Source of the DNA: an uncultured Porticoccus sp.
GTDB lineage: Bacteria; Pseudomonadota; Gammaproteobacteria; Pseudomonadales; Porticoccaceae
Direction of reading: 5' to 3'
DNA length: 64,000 bases
NCBI RefSeq assembly: GCF_913061305.1
Contig: NZ_CAJXST010000010.1
Coordinates: 27,444-91,443, forward strand
Below, in pieces: positions 58,191 to 64,000 of this stretch. The notes under the pieces were generated by a model. The model saw nothing but the letters and a program-made list of their open reading frames with translations, did no database searches and was not told where the DNA came from. Within the stretch, counting starts at the first letter, position 1. Each line of letters opens with the position of its first letter. Made by a program: the position numbers and the translations under genes.

Positions 58191-58784
58191 ATGACGGACA
58201 AACACCAGCAGAAGATGCAGAAGCTCAAGGAAAAAGTGGACGCCGGTATAGCGGCCGCAGACCAGGAGCGCGGTGTGATGGTTTTCCTCACCGGTGACGG
58301 CAAGGGTAAATCCAGTTCTGCCTTTGGCATGGTGATGCGGGCGCTGGGCTATCACTATAAGGTGGGGGTGGTGCAATTCATCAAGGGCGAGCAACTCTCG
58401 GGCGAAGAGCTTTATCTGCAGGAAAAATGTCCGGAAGTGGACTTCTACCAGATGGGCACCGGGTTTACCTGGAATACCCAGGATCGCCAGGGTGATATGG
58501 AGGCCGCCTTGCGCACCTGGCTGGTGGCCAAGCGGATGCTGGCGGATGAAAGTTTCCATCTGGTGGTACTGGATGAGCTGACCTACATGCTCAGTTTTCA
58601 GTATCTCGATGAGGCCGAAGTGCTGGATGCATTGCGCAACCGACCGTTCGGTCAGAGTGTTGTGGTGACCGGCCGCGGTGGCGGGGCGGGGCTACAGGCG
58701 CTGGCGGATACCGTCTCCGAGATACGGGAAGTCAAACACGCCTATCGCGCCGGTATTATGGCGCGGCGCGGCGTGGACTTCTGA
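58191..58784 (+). CDS. cobO: cob(I)yrinic acid a,c-diamide adenosyltransferase
   Basis: Transfers adenosyl from ATP to reduced corrinoid (BtuR/CobA/CobO family), 197 aa. P-loop VFLTGDGKGKSSSAFGMVMR near residue 30-49, then VVQFIKGEQ, FVVLDELTYML-type VVLDELTYML and TGRGG. Converts imported cobalamin or cobinamide to the adenosylated coenzyme. Nine bases after the previous stop. Confidence 0.94.
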   Translation: MTDKHQQKMQKLKEKVDAGIAAADQERGVMVFLTGDGKGKSSSAFGMVMRALGYHYKVGVVQFIKGEQLSGEELYLQEKCPEVDFYQMGTGFTWNTQDRQGDMEAALRTWLVAKRMLADESFHLVVLDELTYMLSFQYLDEAEVLDALRNRPFGQSVVVTGRGGGAGLQALADTVSEIREVKHAYRAGIMARRGVDF

Positions 58785-58807
58785 CGGGCCGACCGAGGAA
58801 CTGCGCG

Positions 58808-59824
58808 TTGCATCGTCTTCCCCCGCGGGCCTTTATGGTGGTTGCCCTGGTTTTGCTGGTGCTGGCTGTATTGCTTGGCTTGCTGGTGGGCCCGGTACAG
58901 ATTGCCCCGGTAAAACTGCTGACGCTCTGGTCTGCCGACCAGGATATGGACGGCCGTGTGCTGGAACTGATCCGTCTGCCACGGGTGTTGTTGGCGGCCC
59001 TGGTCGGCGCCTGTCTGGCCAGTTGTGGTGCCGTGATGCAGGGTCTGTTTCGCAATCCACTGGCCGACCCCTCCCTGATCGGTGTTTCCAGTGGCGCCTC
59101 GGTGGGCGCCAGTTGTGTGATTTTTTTCGGTGGTTTCGGGTTCCTGGGTTCCGGATTGGGTCTGCCGGCGATTGCGATCGGTGCCTTTCTTGGCGGCATG
59201 GCCGCCACGGCCGTCGTTTACCGGCTGGCAACCTCGGTAACCGGTACCTCCGTATCCACCATGTTGCTGGCCGGAATTGCCATCACGGCATTGGCGGGGG
59301 CAGTAACCAGCCTGTTCAGTTTTTTCGCCGATAATGAAATGCTGCGTCGCATCAGCCTCTGGCAGATGGGCAATCTGGACAGTGCCAATTGGCACCGTGT
59401 GATGGTGATTGCCGCGGTGGTGATACCGCTGGTATTGGTCCTGCCGCGCGAAGGTCGCGCGCTGAATGCCATGTTGCTGGGAGAATCCGAGGCCCGCCAT
59501 CTGGGAATTGGCGTCGAGCAGCTGAAACGGCGATTGATCGTACTGACGGCACTCGGGGTTGGTGTGGCGGTGGCGGTGTCGGGTGTGGTCGCTTTTGTGG
59601 GGCTGATTGTGCCCCATCTGGTGCGGTTGCTGATCGGGCCCGATCACCGTTACCTGATTCCCGGTTCTGCCCTGTTGGGGGCGGTGTTGCTGTTGCTGGC
59701 GGATACCGGGGCCCGGACCCTGATGTCGCCGGCTGAATTGCCCACCGGGGTGATCACGGCCCTGCTGGGGGCACCATTCTTCGTTGCCCTGTTGCTCCGA
59801 CAGCGCCGGGATCTGGTGAGTTAG
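58808..59824 (+). CDS. btuC: vitamin B12 ABC transporter permease
   Basis: 338 aa of the FecCD/BtuC family (E. coli BtuC 326) with about ten membrane segments; LPRVLLAALVGACLASCGAV, GLFRNPLADPSLIGVSSGAS and AFVGLIVPHLVRLLIGPDHR are family landmarks. Start TTG at 58808, seven bases after GAGGAA; ATG 58835 is possible but would lose the positive N-terminus. Works with BtuD and BtuF. Confidence 0.92.
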   Translation: MHRLPPRAFMVVALVLLVLAVLLGLLVGPVQIAPVKLLTLWSADQDMDGRVLELIRLPRVLLAALVGACLASCGAVMQGLFRNPLADPSLIGVSSGASVGASCVIFFGGFGFLGSGLGLPAIAIGAFLGGMAATAVVYRLATSVTGTSVSTMLLAGIAITALAGAVTSLFSFFADNEMLRRISLWQMGNLDSANWHRVMVIAAVVIPLVLVLPREGRALNAMLLGESEARHLGIGVEQLKRRLIVLTALGVGVAVAVSGVVAFVGLIVPHLVRLLIGPDHRYLIPGSALLGAVLLLLADTGARTLMSPAELPTGVITALLGAPFFVALLLRQRRDLVS

Positions 59825-59828
59825 CGCG

Positions 59829-60599
59829 ATGCTGGAAGCACAGGGTCTGTCATTTTCCATCGCCGGGTTTTCGCTGCTGCGGGAGATCGATTTACGCGTG
59901 GAACCGGGCAAGGTCACGGCCATTATTGGTCCCAATGGGGCCGGGAAAACCAGCCTGTTGCGCCTGCTGACAGGCGAACAGCGGCCCACGGCGGGCAATA
60001 TTGCGCTGAGTGGCCAGCCACTGGGGGACTGGTCGCCAACACAACTGGCCAGCGTCATGGCCGTGCTACCGCAGAGTTCGAGGCTCGATTTTCCCTTTAC
60101 CGCCCGGGAGGTGGTGATGATGGGCCGCATTCCCCACGCCACCGGGCTGGTCCGCGATACCGCCATTGTCGATGCAGCGCTGGCGGCTGTGGATGGCAGT
60201 TATCTGGACAAACGCTTTTATACCCACATGTCCGGCGGTGAAAAACAACGCGTTCAGCTGGCTCGGGTACTGGCCCAGATCTGGGAGCCGGTGGCCGACC
60301 ATGCCCGGGTGCTGATACTCGACGAGCCCACCTCCTCTTTTGATCTCGCACACCAGCAACTGACCATTGCCAATATGCGCAGCTTTGCCGCCCAGGGGGT
60401 TGGCGTACTGGTGGTGATTCACGATCTGAATATGGCGGCTCGCTGTGCCGACCAGTTGCTGGTATTGAGCTGTGGGCGGATTGCCGCCTGCGGTTCGCCG
60501 CAACAGGTACTCACAGCCACGACGATCAAGCAGGTCTTCAATGTGGATGTGTCCATCGGTATCAACCCGTTGACGGGCACGCCACTGGTGATTGCCTGA
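59829..60599 (+). CDS. btuD: vitamin B12 ABC transporter ATPase
   Basis: 256 aa. Walker A GPNGAGKTS (about residues 38-46), signature MSGGEKQRVQLARVLAQI, Walker B VLILDEPTSSFD, switch His in VIHDLN. Closest by domain to heme/B12 importer ATPases; the operon and riboswitch point to B12. Starts four bases after btuC ends and its stop precedes btuF by one base. Confidence 0.92.
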   Translation: MLEAQGLSFSIAGFSLLREIDLRVEPGKVTAIIGPNGAGKTSLLRLLTGEQRPTAGNIALSGQPLGDWSPTQLASVMAVLPQSSRLDFPFTAREVVMMGRIPHATGLVRDTAIVDAALAAVDGSYLDKRFYTHMSGGEKQRVQLARVLAQIWEPVADHARVLILDEPTSSFDLAHQQLTIANMRSFAAQGVGVLVVIHDLNMAARCADQLLVLSCGRIAACGSPQQVLTATTIKQVFNVDVSIGINPLTGTPLVIA

Positions 60600-60600
60600 G

Positions 60601-61464
60601 ATGCCACGAACCCTGCTTGCACTGTTGTTGGCACTGTGTGGAGCCGCGGTGTCTGCAGAAATCCGAGTTCAGGATGATATCGGTGAACAGCTTGTGCTCG
60701 AGGGCCCGGCCCAACGGGTGATCACCATGGCGCCGCACCTGACCGAGCTGGTGTATGCCGTGGGTGGTGGGGACCAGATGACCGCTACCGTGGCCTGGAG
60801 CGATTTCCCCGCAGCGGCAAAAGCCCTGCCGGTGATTGGCTCCAACAATAAAATCAATTATGAGGCCCTGCTGCAATATCAGCCGGATCTGGTGCTGGTA
60901 TGGCTGAGCGGCAATGGGGAGAGCATGATCAACCGGCTCAAATCCCTGGGACTTAACGTCTATGTCAACAAGCCCCGCCACCTGGACGATATTCCCCGCA
61001 CTGTGTTGAATATCGGCAAGCTGCTGGGTCGCGAAGAGGCTGCCGAGCCTGTGGTTGGCCAGTTTCGCCGGGCCATGAAAGCACTGGGTGATGAGTACGG
61101 TCAGTCGCGCCCGGTGACGGTGTATTACCAGATATGGCAGTCGCCGCTGATGACCTTCGGTGGCAGCCACCTGGTCTCGGATGTGATGGCCCTGTGCGGC
61201 GGGCGCAATGCGTTTGCCGATACCGCAGGGCTGGTGCCAAGACTGGGCGTGGAATCAGTTCTGGCAGCCGATCCGGAAGTGATTGTGGTGGGACAGTACA
61301 CGGAAGCCGAGACAACGTTTGATTACTGGCGTCAGTGGCCACAGCTGCGCGCTGTAGCGGGGGGGCATATCTACGGTGTGGACCCCTATCTTTTGCACCG
61401 CCATACCCCGCGTATCGTCAAGGGTGCCCGGCAATTGTGCGAGGCCATCGACCGCGCCCGGTGA
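60601..61464 (+). CDS. btuF: periplasmic cobalamin-binding protein
   Basis: 287 aa with signal peptide PRTLLALLLALCGAAVSAE, cleaved near residue 20. Binding-protein fold: RVITMAPHLTELVYAVGGGD, SDFPAAAKALPVIGSNNKI, VLVWLSGNGESMINRL. The start ATG at 60601 is one base after btuD, the earlier TTG at 60592 is inside btuD. It delivers corrinoid to BtuCD. Hemin binding (HutB) is a possible alternative in general, but riboswitch and neighbours favour B12. Confidence 0.9.
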   Translation: MPRTLLALLLALCGAAVSAEIRVQDDIGEQLVLEGPAQRVITMAPHLTELVYAVGGGDQMTATVAWSDFPAAAKALPVIGSNNKINYEALLQYQPDLVLVWLSGNGESMINRLKSLGLNVYVNKPRHLDDIPRTVLNIGKLLGREEAAEPVVGQFRRAMKALGDEYGQSRPVTVYYQIWQSPLMTFGGSHLVSDVMALCGGRNAFADTAGLVPRLGVESVLAADPEVIVVGQYTEAETTFDYWRQWPQLRAVAGGHIYGVDPYLLHRHTPRIVKGARQLCEAIDRAR

Positions 61465-61497
61465 CACAACGCCGGACCGCAACAATATCGCACCCGG

Positions 61498-61527
61498 AAA
61501 AAAGCCGCCCGGGGGCGGCTTTTTTTG
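61498..61527. terminator. terminator of the B12 operon
   Basis: A-tract, AAGCCGCC/GGCGGCTT stem, T-tract. Symmetric, so it can also end amt from the other strand. Confidence 0.92.
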
Positions 61528-61563
61528 CTGTTTTCCTCGACTGGAAAACCAATAGGAAACTAC

Positions 61564-62874
61564 TCAGATATCGTAACCCCTCTCATCGTGCTGGGAGATA
61601 TCGAGCCCCTGGGTTTCCTGCTCGTCGTCTACTCTCAGGCCAACCATCAGGTTAACCAGTTTCAACAATACAAAAGTCAGCACGGCGGTATAGGCAAGTG
61701 TACTGAGTACCCCGATAAACTGGACTTTCAGCTGGGAATCCATCGCCATGCCCTCGGCATAGCCTGGACCACTGAAGACGCCGAGATCGGCGGAGATGAA
61801 TATCCCGGCCAGCAGGGTGCCGAGGATACCGCCGATACCGTGTACCGGGAAAACATCGAGGGAGTCGTCAATCCGGAATTTCAGTTTGATTGCCTGGGTT
61901 GCGAAATAGCAGATGATACCGGCGCTGAAGCCGATCAGCAGTGCCCCGCCGGGACCGACAAAGCCCGATGCCGGGGTGATGGTGCCGAGACCCGCCACCA
62001 TACCCGTGACGATGCCCAGTACCGAAGGCTTGCCGTGTTTGATCCACTCCATCATCATCCAGGCCAGTGAACCGGTGGCGGCGGAGATGTGGGTCACCAG
62101 CATGGCCATACCCGCGTCGCCGTTGGCGGCCAGAGCCGAACCGCCATTGAAGCCAAACCAGCCAACCCAGAGCATACCTGCCCCGGTAACAGTCATGGTC
62201 AGGTTGTGCGGCATCATCGGCTGTTGCTGGAAGCCACGGCGGCGCCCCAGTACAATCGCCGTCACCAGCGCGGCAACCCCTGCGGTAATATGCACCACCG
62301 TGCCACCGGCAAAATCCAGCAGACCCATTTCGCCCAGCCAGCCACCGCCCCACACCCAGTGGGTAATCGGCACGTAGACCACCAGCAGCCAGAGGCAGCT
62401 GAACAGCATGACCGCCGAAAAGCGCATACGCTCGGCAAAACCGCCGACAATCAGCGCCGGGGTAATAATGGCGAAGGTCATTTGAAACATGAAGAATACA
62501 GTCTCGGGAATATCCCCGGCCAGACTTTCTGCCGTTACGCTGGCGAGCATGACATTTTGCAGGTTGCCGATCCAGGCATTCATTGAGCCGCCATCACCGA
62601 AAGCCAGGCTATAGCCGCAGATCAGCCATATCAGTGAGGCCGCGCAGGTAATGGCAAAGCACTGCATTAATACCGACAGCACGTTTTTTGCCCTGACCAG
62701 CCCGGCGTAAAAAAGCGACAGACCGGGAATCGTCATGAACAGCACCAGCGCAGTGGCAGTCAGAATCCATGCTGTGTTTGCACCATTAATGGTCTCGGTG
62801 TGGCCTATAGTCGGTGCAAGCAGGCTTAATAATAGGGCATACAGGGTGGTGCGGTGTCTTACAGGCCTGAACAT
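61564..62874 (-). CDS. amt: ammonium transporter
   Basis: 436 aa Amt/Rh channel with signal-like N-terminus (YALLLSLLAPTIGHTE) and eleven expected membrane segments; motifs FYAGLVRAKNVLSVLMQC, DFAGGTVVHITAGVAALV with the pore His, and GWFGFNGGSALAANG. E. coli AmtB is 428 aa. The ATG at 62874 has GAGGGA upstream; the frame from 62898 adds eight non-family residues. glnK, its usual neighbour, is absent on both sides. The upstream region carries a sigma-54 promoter and NtrC-like boxes, so nitrogen limitation likely induces it. Confidence 0.95.
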   Translation of the reverse strand: MFRPVRHRTTLYALLLSLLAPTIGHTETINGANTAWILTATALVLFMTIPGLSLFYAGLVRAKNVLSVLMQCFAITCAASLIWLICGYSLAFGDGGSMNAWIGNLQNVMLASVTAESLAGDIPETVFFMFQMTFAIITPALIVGGFAERMRFSAVMLFSCLWLLVVYVPITHWVWGGGWLGEMGLLDFAGGTVVHITAGVAALVTAIVLGRRRGFQQQPMMPHNLTMTVTGAGMLWVGWFGFNGGSALAANGDAGMAMLVTHISAATGSLAWMMMEWIKHGKPSVLGIVTGMVAGLGTITPASGFVGPGGALLIGFSAGIICYFATQAIKLKFRIDDSLDVFPVHGIGGILGTLLAGIFISADLGVFSGPGYAEGMAMDSQLKVQFIGVLSTLAYTAVLTFVLLKLVNLMVGLRVDDEQETQGLDISQHDERGYDI

Positions 62875-62892
62875 AATCAATCCCTCATAATC

Positions 62893-62911
62893 TTGCACTA
62901 TTTACGTGCAA
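62893..62911 (-). promoter_or_regulatory. NtrC-like box between promoter and amt
   Basis: TTGCACTATTTACGTGCAA, TGCAC/GTGCA half-sites at 7-base spacing as in NtrC sites of glnA. Lies 19 bases before the amt start, downstream of the sigma-54 promoter, and could repress or help looping. Confidence 0.55.
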
Positions 62912-62998
62912 TATATTGGCTCATGCCGGTGCATATGCATCAGAATAGAGCAATTTTTTTGTTTTTTAGCCTTTAGCAAGGCGTTCCGATAAGGTTTC

Positions 62999-63013
62999 GC
63001 AAATGCTGTGCCA
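62999..63013 (-). promoter_or_regulatory. sigma-54 promoter for amt
   Basis: TGGCAC-N5-TTGC on the minus strand, perfect in both the -24 and -12 elements. Predicted start near 62987, giving a leader of about 113 bases. Confidence 0.85.
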
Positions 63014-63027
63014 GAAAAGCCGATTTG

Positions 63028-63042
63028 GCGCTATTATGGTGC
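63028..63042 (-). promoter_or_regulatory. NtrC-like enhancer upstream of the sigma-54 promoter
   Basis: GCGCTATTATGGTGC (plus-strand reading) matches 12 of 15 positions of GCACTAAAATGGTGC, the glnA-type NtrC site. Centre is about 48 bases upstream of the predicted start, nearer than usual. Confidence 0.5.
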
Positions 63043-63177
63043 TTGAAATTTTTTGGTCTCCGTATCAAGCGCATATCAATATGCCTGCTTGCCGGCGACA
63101 GGAACTTGATTCAGGATTGATACAAACCAGAAATTCACATGACCCAGCGCGGTTCTGTGTCCGGAGGAGTAACGACC

Positions 63178-63453
63178 ATGTCCAATGACAATGATGATTT
63201 GCGTGACCAACTGACCACGCTGCACAACGAGCTGGAAAAGGCAAAGACGCTAGACCCGGAAGACCGGGACATGCTGGGACACCTGATGTCTGACATGATC
63301 CGCATTGCCCAGGGGGATCTCGAAAAAGGGGCTCACCACGAATCGCTGCGGGAGCAACTTGAGCGAAAAGCCGGTGAATTTGATCTCGACCACCCCCGCC
63401 TGGCAGGCGTGGTGCGTCAACTGCTGGATTCACTGGGAAAAATGGGTATCTAA
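63178..63453 (+). CDS. DUF4404 small protein
   Basis: 91 aa, soluble and charged: MSNDNDDLRDQLTTLHNELE, then DPEDRDMLGHLMSDMIRIAQ and DHPRLAGVVRQLLDSLGKMG, which is the DUF4404 pattern. Function unknown; predicted helical. ATG at 63178 follows GGAGGAG by ten bases. It is divergent from amt. Confidence 0.82.
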   Translation: MSNDNDDLRDQLTTLHNELEKAKTLDPEDRDMLGHLMSDMIRIAQGDLEKGAHHESLREQLERKAGEFDLDHPRLAGVVRQLLDSLGKMGI

Positions 63454-63496
63454 CCCCGGGGCTATAGCGATCCGGGTTGCTGGGGTCTATTGAGCA

Positions 63497-63955
63497 ATGG
63501 AGAGAAGAGTCTTTGGTCTGATGGTGGTCGGCGCGCTGATTGCCGGCTGTGCTGGCTCAGACACAAATGAAGACAGCGATAACTACATTGGCTGGGTCTG
63601 TGGTGGCGCCAGGCAAAGTGATGACTGGTCCTGTGAGATGCGCGAAATCAAGGACGGTCGAGCGGTTGCCACATCAACAGTGGCGTCAGTAGGCGATCCG
63701 ACAGTTGCCGATGGACAGGACGTCAGCCCGTTTTCCGAGCGGGACCGGCCGCGCAACCTGCAGGTTGTCTCTCCGCCCAACCAGAACTGGCGAAACCAGT
63801 TACCGGGGCTTGACAGCACGCCGGTGATCCCCGAGTCGGAGTCTTCGACACTGGCAGAGCGTAAACTGAGGGAGCGGCCGCCCCGTGTCCCCGAGGCGGT
63901 GCCCTCAGTTGTGGCAAGAAAGACCTCGCCCCCGCCTGCCCCAACGCCTCAATCC
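63497..63955 (+). CDS. lipoprotein gene, cut off by adapter
   Basis: Frame open from ATG 63497 to the window end without a stop. The signal peptide VFGLMVVGALIAGC ends in a lipobox (LIAGC, Cys near residue 18) with Ala at +2, so an outer-membrane lipoprotein is predicted. The visible rest, about 135 residues, is low-complexity and Pro/Ser/Arg-rich with WVCGGARQSDDWSCEM (Cys pair) near the start. Only bases to 63955 are real; beyond, the adapter reads as LSLIHISEPTRRTPI. Domain and full length unknown. Confidence 0.78.
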
Positions 63956-64000
63956 CTGTCTCTTATACACATCTCCGAGCCCACGAGACGGACTCCTATC
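63956..64000. other. Illumina Nextera adapter contamination at contig end
   Basis: 63956-63974 is CTGTCTCTTATACACATCT, the mosaic-end complement; 63975-63989 is CCGAGCCCACGAGAC, the rest of the read-2 adapter; 63990-63997 is GGACTCCT, an i7 index; then ATC begins the P7 flank. Not genomic. Confidence 0.99.

Noticed and set aside
58742..60166. 474-aa minus-strand frame across btuC and btuD
   Set aside because: Low-complexity Gln/His-rich translation opposite two clear transporter genes.

Overview
The window looks like a chromosomal piece of a gammaproteobacterium (roughly 57% G+C by eye). Gene order in several blocks matches what I recall of Pseudomonas aeruginosa: glnE-ilvE-waaF-waaC-waaG-waaP-kinases-carbamoyltransferase, then hldE, an aldo/keto reductase, an FAD oxidoreductase, waaA and tolC, and finally nudF-DUF1249-cpdA-yqiA-parE-parC. 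It is not Pseudomonas itself: thiC is missing between tolC and nudF, the middle of the LPS locus differs, and B12 uptake and TonB2-type genes are arranged differently. A marine relative in Pseudomonadales/Cellvibrionales is a reasonable guess; species cannot be named. No rRNA, tRNA, CRISPR array, insertion sequence, integrase or phage structural gene was seen.

Layout. 1-2821: exbB (cut by the window edge), exbD, tonB and a TPR lipid-free exported protein, a TonB2-type energy module closed by a terminator. 2839-7551 (minus): a small DUF6316-like gene, argE, argA and ilvD. 7762-9540: an orphan PilB/GspE-type ATPase. 9613-23994 (plus): glnE, ilvE, then the LPS inner-core run waaF, waaC, waaG, waaP, three more kinase-fold genes and a carbamoyltransferase, followed by an AT-rich FkbM methyltransferase and a sulfotransferase. 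24046-28037 (minus): two glycosyltransferases, a WaaL-like ligase and another kinase-fold gene. 28121-34417: hldE, an aldo/keto reductase, an FAD oxidoreductase, waaA, tolC. 34733-44460: nudF, DUF1249, cpdA, yqiA, parE, a DUF748/AsmA-like protein, parC. 44582-46966: six small envelope or stress proteins including Pmp3/YqaE, TM2-like, MscS and GlsB types. 47050-50527 (minus): a three-repeat DnaT-like protein, a lambda P-like protein, and aceK. 50658-54160: a TonB-dependent receptor and radA. 54197-61527: promoter, cobalamin riboswitch and a complete B12 acquisition operon (btuB, DUF71 PP-loop protein, leaderless BtuF-like protein, cobO, btuC, btuD, btuF). 61564-63013 (minus): amt with a sigma-54 promoter and two NtrC-like boxes. 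63178-end: a DUF4404 protein and an unfinished lipoprotein gene.

How it fits together. The TonB module can energise the two TonB-dependent receptors. The core-LPS genes make, phosphorylate, carbamoylate and probably methylate and sulfate the heptose/Kdo core and ligate a polymer to it. The B12 operon imports corrinoids, retains them and adenosylates them.

The last 45 bases (63956-64000) are not genomic: they are the Illumina Nextera mosaic end, read-2 adapter and an i7 index. The true contig therefore ends at 63955 and the protein encoded across it has an artefactual C-terminus.
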